From contig NZ_JABBDY010000003.1 of assembly GCF_012847295.1 (NCBI RefSeq), forward strand, positions 1 through 64,000: a stretch of 64,000 bases of DNA. Direction: 5' to 3'. The DNA is from Microbacterium sp. MF43 (GTDB lineage: Bacteria; Actinomycetota; Actinomycetes; Actinomycetales; Microbacteriaceae). The stretch's first letter is position 1; every line of letters starts with the position of its first letter. Positions 51,720-59,740 of the stretch are shown here, piece after piece. The translations under genes and the position numbers were made by a program. The notes beneath the pieces were generated by a model. That model was not told the origin of the DNA and did not search any database. It saw only the letters and a program-made list of their open reading frames with translations.

Positions 51720-52988
51720 TCAGGTGCTCATGACCGCGGACAGGATCGCGTACGCAACCTGTCGTCCCGTGACGTCGCTGTGTCCTGAGACGAACGAATC
51801 CGCGTTGAGCGACCACACGTCGTGGTCGCCGAAGTCGTAGCGGCCGCCGACATCGAGGAGGGTCGCCGCCGCCGACCCGGGCGTCTTGAGGGCGCCGTTC
51901 CGGCCGATGCCGCCGTACGGGTCATCCGCATCCCCGAGTCCCACGCCGATCTGCTTGGCCAGTCGCGAGGCGATCGGGTAGGCCATTCCCACCGCTTTGT
52001 CATTGCGCGTATGCGTGATGACGATGGGTCCGCTCACCTTGCGAGGCGCCTTGGCGAAGAGGCCGCTCGCGCCCGCGCCGTCCCAGTCCTTCGCCATCCC
52101 GAAGTGGCTGTACGCCGCTTGCAGCAGCGACATGGAGGAGACGGGCGCCGAGGTGGCCACGGCCGCTGCTGTCACCGCGCGGCCGCCGAAGGAGTGGCCG
52201 ATCAGATGCAGCCGTGCGCCCGGCGCGTCGGTGTGGAGACGTTCGAGCAGTTCGGCGAGGCCCTTGCGCCCCACGACCCCGGCCCGCTCCTTCATCGTGT
52301 AGTAGGTCGCGACGTTGACGAGGTTGCGCGCCGCCCCGAGGATGCTGTCGAAGAATCCGGCGCCGCCGCCGTCTGTCAGGGGCGGGAGGCCGGCAGGGTC
52401 GATGGCGGCTCCGCCGCCCGCCGCGGCGGGGTCGGCAGCCAGGGCCGCCCCGCCGCGCGCAGCGTCGATGACCTCGACCGCGGGCGCGTGCGCGAGTGCC
52501 TCGAAGCCAGCCGCGTCCTCGCCCTTGGATGATCCGGGGAGCGTCTCGCGGAGCGCCTCGACGAACTCCTCCTGTGCGCTCGACGATCCGTCGAGCCTGG
52601 GTGCCAGCGCGAGGAGACGCGCTCGCACGTCGGGATCCTCGACGCGCGACGCGATGTCGGCCTCGAGAGCGGCGAGGTCGTCGCCGACACCGGCTCCCGC
52701 CCCCGAGTTCTCGTCCTCGGCCCATTGGATCGAGGGCCACAGGATCCCGACGACCACGAAACGCCGGTCCTCGGCGCCGGGGACCTTCGGGCGCACCGCG
52801 ACCAGCGAGTCGATCAGGCGCTCGTAGAGGTCCTGCGCCTGTCCGCGGGTGTTGTTCCATCCGTGGCACACCACCAGGACGTCGGTCGGTCGCTTCTGGG
52901 TGAGGAGATCGTCGACCTCCGCGAGTGCGTCCGGCTCGACGACCGCACCCTTCTCGTCGAAGGCCACGTCGATATAGGGCAGCTTCAT
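51720..52988 (-). CDS. Cytoplasmic alpha/beta hydrolase paired with a subtilase
   Basis: This 422-aa protein begins MKLPYIDVAFDEKGAVVEPD and has an early strand-turn VLVVCHGWNN (oxyanion region, about 52) and the nucleophile elbow LIGHSFGGRA (Ser at about 263). Further ligands are near THTRNDKAVGMAYP (acid) and a late His in DFGDHDVWS. A roughly 130-residue Ala/Gly/Asp-rich insert separates the first part from the elbow. No signal peptide is present. AGGAGG precedes the ATG. It starts 47 bp after the subtilase gene on the same strand and is probably co-expressed. The substrate is unknown: lipase, esterase and peptidase are all possible. Confidence 0.78.
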   Translation of the reverse strand: MKLPYIDVAFDEKGAVVEPDALAEVDDLLTQKRPTDVLVVCHGWNNTRGQAQDLYERLIDSLVAVRPKVPGAEDRRFVVVGILWPSIQWAEDENSGAGAGVGDDLAALEADIASRVEDPDVRARLLALAPRLDGSSSAQEEFVEALRETLPGSSKGEDAAGFEALAHAPAVEVIDAARGGAALAADPAAAGGGAAIDPAGLPPLTDGGGAGFFDSILGAARNLVNVATYYTMKERAGVVGRKGLAELLERLHTDAPGARLHLIGHSFGGRAVTAAAVATSAPVSSMSLLQAAYSHFGMAKDWDGAGASGLFAKAPRKVSGPIVITHTRNDKAVGMAYPIASRLAKQIGVGLGDADDPYGGIGRNGALKTPGSAAATLLDVGGRYDFGDHDVWSLNADSFVSGHSDVTGRQVAYAILSAVMST

Positions 52989-53035
52989 GATTCCTCCTGT
53001 GTCCGGCTCTGGATGGGTCACGCGCTCGGGCGGAG

Positions 53036-54676
53036 TCACACGCTCTGGATGGCTCGCATCGCATCCACCAGACCGCGGCCTTGGAAAGTGGGATCTCTGC
53101 CGAGATCGCTGGCGGTGTCCATCAGGATCCGCTTGACGTCGTCGGGCTTGCCGATGAACTCGCGGTGCACCGACAGGAACGCCGCCGCGACGCCGGACAC
53201 GTGCGGTGCCGACATGGATGTGCCGGAGTCCTCGACATAGGTGATGTCCGTCGCCTTCTCGCCGGCCTTGAGCTGGACGTTGGCGCGCGCCTTCGCCAGG
53301 AGCTCGCCGGCGCCGGCGCTGACGACCCGCTCGCCTGGTGCGACGAGGTCGGGCTTGAGTCGCCCGTCGCCGGTGGGTCCCTTCGACGAGAAGTACGACA
53401 CCCCGGTCGAGTACGGCTTGAGCGACGTCGACCCCACCGTGATCGCTCGCGCGGCGTTGCCGGGATCGTTGATGGTCATGCCGAAACCCAGCCGCATCTC
53501 GCGGCCGACGGTGTCGAGGGCCGCGCCGTAGCCCGTGTTGCCCGCCGAGACCACGACGCACACCCCGTTCGCGACCAGGCGGTCCACCTCGCGGCACACG
53601 GGGGAGAGGCCCGTGGCGAACCACGACGGATCGAAGGGGTAGCCCAGCGAGAGGTTGACGCCGTGCACATTGAGCTCGCGACCCCAGCGATTGAGCTCCT
53701 GGACGTATTCGAGCCCGGCGAGCAGCGACGCCATATCGCCGGTGCGGTCGTCGCGGAGAACCTTGATCGGCAGGATCTTCGTCTCGGGTGCCATCCCGCT
53801 GATGCGGTCGAGCTCCACCCGCTGCACACCCGTGGCGCCCTCCGCGGTCCGGTACCACGTGGCGGCGGCAATGCGTCTGCTGCGGGGGCCGACGGTCTGG
53901 CCGCCCGCGATGATGCCCGCGACGTGGGTGCCGTGTCCGTTCGGATCGCGAAGGGCATCGCCGTCGGCGGAGTCCCGCACGAACGAGCGAGGTCCGAGTG
54001 AGTCGGGGAGGTCGAGTGTCCGGAAGGTGGCGAAGTGCTTGTGCTTGGCGTCGATGCCGGTATCGAGCACGGCCCACACGATGCCGTCGCCGGTCGCGTC
54101 GAAGCTCCGGACCGCTGCCTCCGCCTTCGTGGTGATGACGGAACGGTGGATGGTCGCCGTCACCTCGAAGTTCGGCCAGACGCGGTTGATGTAGCTTCGC
54201 GGCGCCGTCTTCGCCTCCTGGCGACCTGGGGCCGGGCGCGCGCCCTTGCCGGCGTCCCACGAGACCAGCGCCAGGATCTCCTCGCCCGTGAGCGCGGCCA
54301 TGACGTAGCTGCCGGTGCTGCGGACGTCGGCCTCCTCCGACTCCGCGGCGGCGATCATCACCCCCATCTGCAGTTCCGCGATGACGGTGGACAGCGGCAG
54401 TCCGCTGTCGGTGCGCAGCTCGATGACGATGCCGATGCGCTCGCCGGTGCCGGCCGAGGCCATCCGCTCGGCGAGCGGACGGGTGATCACAGAGTCGGTG
54501 ACGAGCGAGACGGTCCTCGGCATCCCGGGGAGTGAGAACGCGGGTTCCTCTGCCGGTGCCTCGGGACCCTCTTCTCCTCGTGGCATCGGCGCCGGCGCGT
54601 CCGGCGACAGCTCAGGCTCGGGCGGGACCGCGGGGAACTCCCGCGGGAGGTCCTTCCGTTCGTCGTCGGACGTCAT
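53036..54676 (-). CDS. S8 family (subtilisin-like) serine peptidase without signal peptide
   Basis: This 546-aa protein has the catalytic triad Asp in VWAVLDTGIDAKH (about 210), His in DPNGHGTHVAGI (about 245) and Ser in YVEDSGTSMSAPHVSG (about 490), with the oxyanion Asn in VVSAGNTG. The first 60 residues are acidic and proline-rich; residues 60-190 look like a propeptide or regulatory domain. No signal peptide or membrane helix is seen, so it is probably intracellular. ATG 54676 has AGGAGAGAGG upstream, and a minus-strand TACTGT (complement of 54702-54707) is a likely -10. Confidence 0.85.
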   Translation of the reverse strand: MTSDDERKDLPREFPAVPPEPELSPDAPAPMPRGEEGPEAPAEEPAFSLPGMPRTVSLVTDSVITRPLAERMASAGTGERIGIVIELRTDSGLPLSTVIAELQMGVMIAAAESEEADVRSTGSYVMAALTGEEILALVSWDAGKGARPAPGRQEAKTAPRSYINRVWPNFEVTATIHRSVITTKAEAAVRSFDATGDGIVWAVLDTGIDAKHKHFATFRTLDLPDSLGPRSFVRDSADGDALRDPNGHGTHVAGIIAGGQTVGPRSRRIAAATWYRTAEGATGVQRVELDRISGMAPETKILPIKVLRDDRTGDMASLLAGLEYVQELNRWGRELNVHGVNLSLGYPFDPSWFATGLSPVCREVDRLVANGVCVVVSAGNTGYGAALDTVGREMRLGFGMTINDPGNAARAITVGSTSLKPYSTGVSYFSSKGPTGDGRLKPDLVAPGERVVSAGAGELLAKARANVQLKAGEKATDITYVEDSGTSMSAPHVSGVAAAFLSVHREFIGKPDDVKRILMDTASDLGRDPTFQGRGLVDAMRAIQSV

Positions 54677-54740
54677 GGCTTCCGCCTCTCTCCTGGCCGC
54701 GACAGTACTCCCGCAGTTCTCGACTGCACCAGGGAGAGGT

Positions 54741-54788
54741 GCGAGGAGGCGGTGGTGATACCTCGCGAGGAGGCGGCGGTGACACCTC
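54741..54788. repeat. Two 24-bp imperfect direct repeats upstream of the subtilase gene
   Basis: Units 54741-54764 and 54765-54788 both begin GCGAGGAGGCGG and end ACCTC, differing at two positions. The junction forms the 10-bp palindrome CCTCGCGAGG (54761-54770), and AGAGGTG/CACCTCT flank the pair (54736-54742 and 54783-54789). They lie about 35-80 bp upstream of the predicted subtilase -10, so they could be regulator sites. Confidence 0.65.
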
Positions 54789-54803
54789 TGGGCGGAGAGG
54801 AAC

Positions 54804-55739
54804 TCAGTCGTCCCCGAGTTCTTCCGACGGGGCGGATGCCTCGATCTCTCGGCGGCGCGGACCGATCCGACGCGCAGCGCGGCCCACGCCGGCGGCTCCC
54901 CGGCCGACGCCGCCCGCGATGGCGGTGCCGGCGCGGCGGAGGCTCCGCGTCGCCGCGCGTTCGAGCGGCGTCGCGCCGGGCCGCGGCTCCAGCTCGGGCG
55001 GCATGGTCGCCGGCGCCCCGCCGAAAGCGCGCCGGGAGTTGACCAGCACGCGACGGCCGAGGATGTTGTTGCCCGCGCCGCCGATCGCCGCGCCGATTCC
55101 GAAGGGGAGCGCCTTCCCGATCCACGAGGCGCCGCCGCGGGCGGCGAACTGGTGGATGAACGTCGTCTTGAGGCGATCGACGAGCGGACCCATGGCGGCG
55201 CGGGGGATGGTCTTGGTGACGAGTTCGCCCCAGTAGCGGTCGCGTGTCGGTCCGCGGCCCATCGCCTGACCGGCCAATTGCGCGACGAGGTCGACCCCCT
55301 CCTTGCCGAGCATGAGCGTGAGGACCAGGGCTCGTGCGCGATCCGGGTCGGCGACCGGAATGCCGTGCACCTCGGCCACGGATTGAGCGAAGAGGGCCGT
55401 GGCTTCGAGGAAGGCGACGGTCTCGACCCCGCTGAGGGCGAGTGTCACTCCCGTTCCGATGCCGGGGACGACGGCCGTCGCGCCGACCGCGGCCCCACCC
55501 GTGGTCACGGCCGTCAGGTAGCGGCGCTCCAGGATGCGCACGATGTCGGCGGACGAGGCATCCGGATGTCGCAGCCTGACGCTGCGTAGATGAGCGAGCA
55601 CGACCGGCCGCTGGATGGCGAGCACCCGGTCGAGGGCGCGGATCGTGCGGGGGTGCTCGTCGGACCCCGCGGGCGGCAGGCCCCCCTGCCACGGAGCGTC
55701 CGTGGGGAGGGAGTGGATGCGGTGCACCTTGTCGGTCAT
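54804..55739 (-). CDS. EcsC-family protein
   Basis: This 311-aa protein has a central amphipathic/hydrophobic region typical of EcsC-like proteins: TTGGAAVGATAVVPGIGTG (about 90-108), SGVETVAFLEATALFAQSVAEVHG, LMLGKEGVDLVAQLAG and WIGKALPFGIGAAIGGAGNN. A basic Ala/Arg/Gly C-terminal tail follows. The function of the family is unclear; it is named after the third gene of the Bacillus ecs operon. ATG 55739 follows TAGGAT by seven bases. It is on the same strand as the subtilase, with 127 bp of repeat-bearing DNA between them. Confidence 0.78.
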   Translation of the reverse strand: MTDKVHRIHSLPTDAPWQGGLPPAGSDEHPRTIRALDRVLAIQRPVVLAHLRSVRLRHPDASSADIVRILERRYLTAVTTGGAAVGATAVVPGIGTGVTLALSGVETVAFLEATALFAQSVAEVHGIPVADPDRARALVLTLMLGKEGVDLVAQLAGQAMGRGPTRDRYWGELVTKTIPRAAMGPLVDRLKTTFIHQFAARGGASWIGKALPFGIGAAIGGAGNNILGRRVLVNSRRAFGGAPATMPPELEPRPGATPLERAATRSLRRAGTAIAGGVGRGAAGVGRAARRIGPRRREIEASAPSEELGDD

Positions 55740-55803
55740 CGCGCCGATCCTATGCGGCCCTGCCGGGAGCGACGCGCCGCTTGACAGCCGGCCGTCGGGA
55801 CGT

Positions 55804-56496
55804 TCAGACGAAGAGGTTGGCCCGCTCGAGGTCCTCGGCGAAGTCCACCTCGACCGCATACAGGTCGGAGATGTCCAGCGGCTGGAGGCGAACGCCGTCT
55901 TCGGCGATCGCGAGCTCGAGGCCGCGCTCGAAGTAGTCCTGATCGTCCACGCGCGCCAGGTGGCGCATGAACGCCTTCTTGTCGCGGCTGGAGATGTAGT
56001 TGATCCCGACGGCCTCGCCGATTCCGCCCTTGACGGTCTTCGACAGTGCGTTGATGCAGCCCTCGGCGTCGACCGTGTACTTCACCTCTTCGTCGCTCAC
56101 CTTCGAGGTGTTGACGGTCACGAAAGACTGGTCGCGCTCGATCAGCTCGATCGCACGTCCGAGGACGAGCGGGTCGAAGACGACGTCGCCGTTCATCCAG
56201 AGCACCCCGCCCTTGCCGGTCTTCGCGAGCGCGCGAAGAAGGCTCTTGGAGGTGTTGGTCTGGTCGTAGCGATCGTTGTAGACGTAGTCGACCTCGGGGA
56301 AGGCCTCGACGATCGTCTCGGCACGGTAGCCCACGACGGTGGTGATCTTCGCCTCGGCGCCGAAGGCCGCGCGGATGTTGTCGTGCTGCTGCTGCATGAT
56401 GCTGCGGCCGTCGCTGAGCTCGGTCAGCGGTTTGGGCAGGCTGCGGCCGAGCCGCGAGCCCATCCCGGCTGCGAGGATAACGGTCTGAAGGGTCAA
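55804..56496 (-). CDS. LicC-like nucleotidyltransferase (NTP_transferase fold)
   Basis: This 230-aa protein has the sugar-/choline-phosphate nucleotidyltransferase signature TVILAAGMGSRLGRSLPKPLTEL at the N terminus, then YNDRYDQTNTSKSLLRAL and the metal Asp in LWMNGDVVFDP. It would activate a phosphorylated small molecule with CTP or another NTP, as LicC does for phosphocholine or related enzymes do for polymer precursors. TTG 56496 is chosen because CAGGAG lies six bases upstream and the protein then starts at the conserved strand; GTG 56523 is an alternative that adds nine residues. No partner gene is adjacent. Confidence 0.75.
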   Translation of the reverse strand: MTLQTVILAAGMGSRLGRSLPKPLTELSDGRSIMQQQHDNIRAAFGAEAKITTVVGYRAETIVEAFPEVDYVYNDRYDQTNTSKSLLRALAKTGKGGVLWMNGDVVFDPLVLGRAIELIERDQSFVTVNTSKVSDEEVKYTVDAEGCINALSKTVKGGIGEAVGINYISSRDKKAFMRHLARVDDQDYFERGLELAIAEDGVRLQPLDISDLYAVEVDFAEDLERANLFV

Positions 56497-56689
56497 GGTC
56501 TGCTCCTGAAGTGCGTGATTCACCGTCGGTTCACCGACTCGACACCCCTTCGTGCCGGGACCATGGTAGCGATGGCACCTGGGAACGTGCAGAACAATGC
56601 CTCCCCGTTGTCGATTCGTGACAAATGGGGTATGTCAACCCCCGGCGTCTCGTTGCCACGTGTCGGGGGCCGCTTGATACGTTGGGTCG
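56497..56689. promoter_or_regulatory. Divergent region between the nucleotidyltransferase and the ABC exporter
   Basis: The plus-strand TACGTT (56678-56683) lies six bases before GTG 56690. An inverted repeat TTGTC-7-GACAA spans 56608-56624, and a minus-strand TTGACA lies at 56633-56638 without a convincing matching -10. GTCGGT/ACCGAC (6-bp arms, 2-base loop) sits just upstream of the alternative GTG start of the nucleotidyltransferase. Confidence 0.45.
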
Positions 56690-57862
56690 GTGACAGCCTC
56701 CCTCCCGGTGCCGAACGACATCGATCCGGAAGAGCCGGACCGTCACGAGAGCGCGCCCGTCGTGCCCTTGCCGACGAACGCCTCGAGCGGGGCGCCCGCA
56801 CGCAAGCCGCCGCGCAAGAAGCCTGCGAAGGCCAAGCGACCCGCTCCGTCGTCGACGCCACACGAGGCGCCGGTGTCCGGTGCGGCGGAATCGGCTCCCT
56901 CGCAGCCCGCCGTGTCAGCCGACCCCGCACCGCCGCCGCCCCCTCCGCTCCCGCAGGACCTCGACGCGGCCGCCCACGACGCGGAAGAGCTGGTGATCCC
57001 GCCGAAGCCTCCGCTGCCCGACGACCCCCGCCAGGAGGCGCCGGCCGTCGCGCCCGCCCCCGCCGACCAGGTGCCCGAGGTGCTCACCGCGCCCTCGAGG
57101 GCAGGAGACGCGCTCGTGCTGCGGGGCGTGTCCAAGAGATTCGGCGACACGCACGCCGTCGACGCGATCGACCTCACCGTGCCCGCGGGCACCTTCTACG
57201 GACTGGTCGGACCCAACGGCGCCGGGAAGACCACGACGCTGTCGATGATCGCCGGGCTGCTCGAGCCCGATCGCGGCTCGATCCGCGTCGGCGGGGTGGA
57301 CGCGGCATCCGACCCGATCGCCGCGAAGCGGCTCATGGGCGTCCTGCCCGACCGTCTGCGCACGTTCGACCGGCTCACCGGTCGTCAGCTTCTCTACTAC
57401 TACGGCGTGCTCCGGGGACTCTCGCCCGCCGTCGTGGAGAGCCGCACGTCCGACCTCGCGCGCGCCTTCGACCTGACCGACGCGCTGGGGCGTGTGGTCT
57501 CGGACTACTCGGCGGGAATGGTCAAGAAGGTGATGCTCGCGGGCGCGCTGATCCACTCGCCCCGGCTGCTGGTGCTCGACGAGCCGTTCGAGTCGGTCGA
57601 CCCCGTCTCCAGCGCGATCATCCTCGACATCCTGTCGACCTACGTCTCGCACGGGGGCACCGTGATCCTGTCGAGCCACGGCATGGAGCTCGTCGAGCGG
57701 GTGTGCTCGCGGGTGGCGGTCATCGTCGCAGGCCAGGTGCTCGCGGAAGGGACGGTCGAGGAGGTTCGCGGCGAGCTCAGCCTCGAGCAGCGCTTCATCG
57801 AACTGGCCGGCGGCCTCAGCGACGTGGAGGGCCTGGAGTGGCTGCACACGTTCTCCGACTGA
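56690..57862 (+). CDS. ABC exporter ATPase with proline-rich N-terminal extension
   Basis: This 390-aa protein has about 135 residues of Pro/Ala/Lys-rich sequence (KPPRKKPAKAKRPAP and an eight-residue poly-Pro-type run) before the nucleotide-binding domain. The domain has Walker A GPNGAGKTT (about 181), a variant signature SDYSAGMVKK in place of LSGGQ, Walker B LLVLDEPFESVD and the H-loop SSHGMELVE. It is a typical exporter ATPase of the DrrA/CcmA-like class. The GTG start is leaderless after TACGTT. It overlaps the permease gene by 25 bp. Confidence 0.87.
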   Translation: MTASLPVPNDIDPEEPDRHESAPVVPLPTNASSGAPARKPPRKKPAKAKRPAPSSTPHEAPVSGAAESAPSQPAVSADPAPPPPPPLPQDLDAAAHDAEELVIPPKPPLPDDPRQEAPAVAPAPADQVPEVLTAPSRAGDALVLRGVSKRFGDTHAVDAIDLTVPAGTFYGLVGPNGAGKTTTLSMIAGLLEPDRGSIRVGGVDAASDPIAAKRLMGVLPDRLRTFDRLTGRQLLYYYGVLRGLSPAVVESRTSDLARAFDLTDALGRVVSDYSAGMVKKVMLAGALIHSPRLLVLDEPFESVDPVSSAIILDILSTYVSHGGTVILSSHGMELVERVCSRVAVIVAGQVLAEGTVEEVRGELSLEQRFIELAGGLSDVEGLEWLHTFSD

Positions 57863-59406
57863 GGATCGCGCTGCTTCTGGGCGCTCTCCGCGGCGATCGC
57901 CGCCAGGTCGTGCGCAACGCGATCACCCTCGTGCTCGTCCTCGGTGCGACGGCCGCCGCGTGCTGGGCGCTACTCACCCTCCGGGATGCCGACACCGATG
58001 TGGTGCTGGCCGTCACCGTGCTGGGAGGCTCGGCGGTCACCGTGGGCTTCGCGCTCGCCCCGCTCATCGGCGCCGTCGAGGACCCCCTGGATCCCCGTCG
58101 GTTCGCCCTGCTGGCTCTACCCCGCGGTCGACTGGCGGTGGTGCTGGCCATCGTGGGACTGCTGAGCGTGCCGATCCTCGCGCTGCTGGCGATGGCGATC
58201 GCCGACGCCGTCGTGTGGAGCGAGCACGGCGTCACGTGGCCGGCGGCCGCAGCGAGCGTCCTCCTCGGAGTCGTCACATGCGCGATGCTCGCGCGGGTGT
58301 GCATGGCCGTCGCCTCGCTGTTCCTCAGGGAACGGCGCTCGCGCGAGCTGTCCGGCCTCTTCATCCTCGCGATCCTCGTCGTCGTGGTGCCCGTGGGCGT
58401 GTTCCTGGCATCGCTCGAGTGGCGGGGAATGGTTCCGACGCAGCTGTCCGAGGCTGTCTCGGCCCTCGCGCTCACGCCGTTCGGCGCGGCCTGGGCTTTC
58501 CCCGGACTGTTGGCGGCGGACGATGAGCAGGCGTGGGTGTCGGTACTCGTGGCCATCGGGACCCTGGCCGTCCTCGGGCTGCTCTGGTTCCTCCTCGTGC
58601 GGCGCCTGCTGACGACGACGGAGCGTCCTGCGTCGGTGCGCGACCGCGGCGGGCTGGGGTGGTTCGCCGTGGCGCCGGGCACACCGGGTGGCGCCGTGGC
58701 GGCGCGGAGCCTGGTCTACTGGTTCCGGGACCGGCGTTACATCGTGAACGTGCTCATCATCCCCGTCGCCGCGGCGGTCACGCTGATTCCGCTGCTCGTG
58801 GCAGGGGTTCCGCTCGAGCTGGCCATCCTCGTGCCCGCGCCGTTCGCTGCGCTGCTGCTGGGCTGGCTCCCTCACAACGACCTCGCCTACGACTCGACCG
58901 CGGTGTGGATGCACATCGCCAGCGGAATGCGCGGCATCTCCGACCGGGTGGGCAGGCTCGTGCCCGTGCTCCTGATCGGGATCCCGCTGCTTGCGGTCGC
59001 CATTCCGGTGACGATGGCCCTGCACGGCCGATGGGCGCTGCTCCCCGCGATGGCGGGCGTCTGCGCCGCCTTGTTCCTGTCGGGCCTCGGCCTGTCCAGC
59101 ATCTCCTCGGTGGTCGCCCCGTATGCGGTGTCGCGGCCCGGGGAGAGTCCGTTCCAGCAGCCGCAGCGCACCGGGTCGGCCGGCGCGATCTCGCAAGCGC
59201 TCGTGATCCTCGGCGTGTTCGTCGTGAGCGCTCCCGCACTGTGGTGCGGATGGATCGCGCTCACCGATGATGTGGACGCGGCGATGCCGACCTTGTGGGC
59301 CGGGCTCGCCGCAGGCATCGGCGTGCTGTTCATCGGAGTGACGGCCGGATCGATGGTGTTCACACGCCGCGGCGGTCGGCTGATGGAGTTCGCCGAGTCC
59401 ACCTGA
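57838..59406 (+). CDS. ABC exporter permease
   Basis: This 522-aa polytopic protein has about twelve hydrophobic segments and no soluble domain, consistent with a fused two-times-six-helix exporter permease. GTG 57838 is chosen because GGAGG lies seven bases upstream and the sequence then runs VAAHVLRLRIALLLGALRGD into the first helix. The much longer in-frame ORF upstream runs through the ATPase and divergent genes in the wrong frame. The substrate is unknown. It forms a dedicated transporter with the preceding ATPase. Confidence 0.82.
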   Translation: MAAHVLRLRIALLLGALRGDRRQVVRNAITLVLVLGATAAACWALLTLRDADTDVVLAVTVLGGSAVTVGFALAPLIGAVEDPLDPRRFALLALPRGRLAVVLAIVGLLSVPILALLAMAIADAVVWSEHGVTWPAAAASVLLGVVTCAMLARVCMAVASLFLRERRSRELSGLFILAILVVVVPVGVFLASLEWRGMVPTQLSEAVSALALTPFGAAWAFPGLLAADDEQAWVSVLVAIGTLAVLGLLWFLLVRRLLTTTERPASVRDRGGLGWFAVAPGTPGGAVAARSLVYWFRDRRYIVNVLIIPVAAAVTLIPLLVAGVPLELAILVPAPFAALLLGWLPHNDLAYDSTAVWMHIASGMRGISDRVGRLVPVLLIGIPLLAVAIPVTMALHGRWALLPAMAGVCAALFLSGLGLSSISSVVAPYAVSRPGESPFQQPQRTGSAGAISQALVILGVFVVSAPALWCGWIALTDDVDAAMPTLWAGLAAGIGVLFIGVTAGSMVFTRRGGRLMEFAEST

Positions 59407-59446
59407 GCCGGCCGCGCGGCGTGGCACGCGGGTACACTGGCTCTCC

Positions 59447-59713
59447 ATGAGCACCCCTCTCGAAGGCCCGGACCAGGGCGGTCTGGCCACCCTCGACCGA
59501 GAGCTCGAAGAGCTCATCCGCGAAGAGAGCATCGAGCCCGGAGATCACGAGCGTTTCGCGCACTACGTGAAGAAGGACAAGATCCTCGAGTCGGCCCTCA
59601 CCGGCAAGCCGGTGCGCGCACTGTGCGGCAAGAAGTGGACCCCGGGGCGCGACCCCGAGAAGTTCCCCGTGTGCCCCACGTGCAAGGAGATCTACGAGTC
59701 CCTCGCCGAGTGA
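59447..59713 (+). CDS. DUF3039 family protein
   Basis: This 88-aa protein has the DUF3039 core HYVKKDKILESALTGKPVRALCGKKW and a zinc-knuckle-like cysteine set (ALCGKKW, then VCPTCKEIYE). The family is confined to actinobacteria; function is unknown. The ATG lies eight bases after TACACT, so it is probably leaderless. A weak hairpin separates it from convergent pncB. Confidence 0.9.
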   Translation: MSTPLEGPDQGGLATLDRELEELIREESIEPGDHERFAHYVKKDKILESALTGKPVRALCGKKWTPGRDPEKFPVCPTCKEIYESLAE

Positions 59714-59725
59714 TCGGATGACGCG

Positions 59726-59740
59726 GCCGAGCCGCTCGGC
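59726..59740. terminator. Weak hairpin between DUF3039 and pncB
   Basis: GCCGAG-CCG-CTCGGC forms a 6-bp stem with a 3-base loop between convergent stop codons, with no T tract. It may end both transcripts. Confidence 0.45.

Noticed and set aside
52989-54260. Upstream extension of the alpha/beta hydrolase frame through the subtilase gene
   Set aside because: The extension is the subtilase in another frame. AGGAGG four bases before ATG 52988 fixes the hydrolase start.
55615-57837. Very long open frame (1263 codons to 59406) that could be read as one giant ABC protein
   Set aside because: Only 57838-59406 encodes a recognisable permease. The upstream part runs antisense to the EcsC and nucleotidyltransferase genes and out of frame with the ATPase, and is Arg/Ala-rich shadow sequence.
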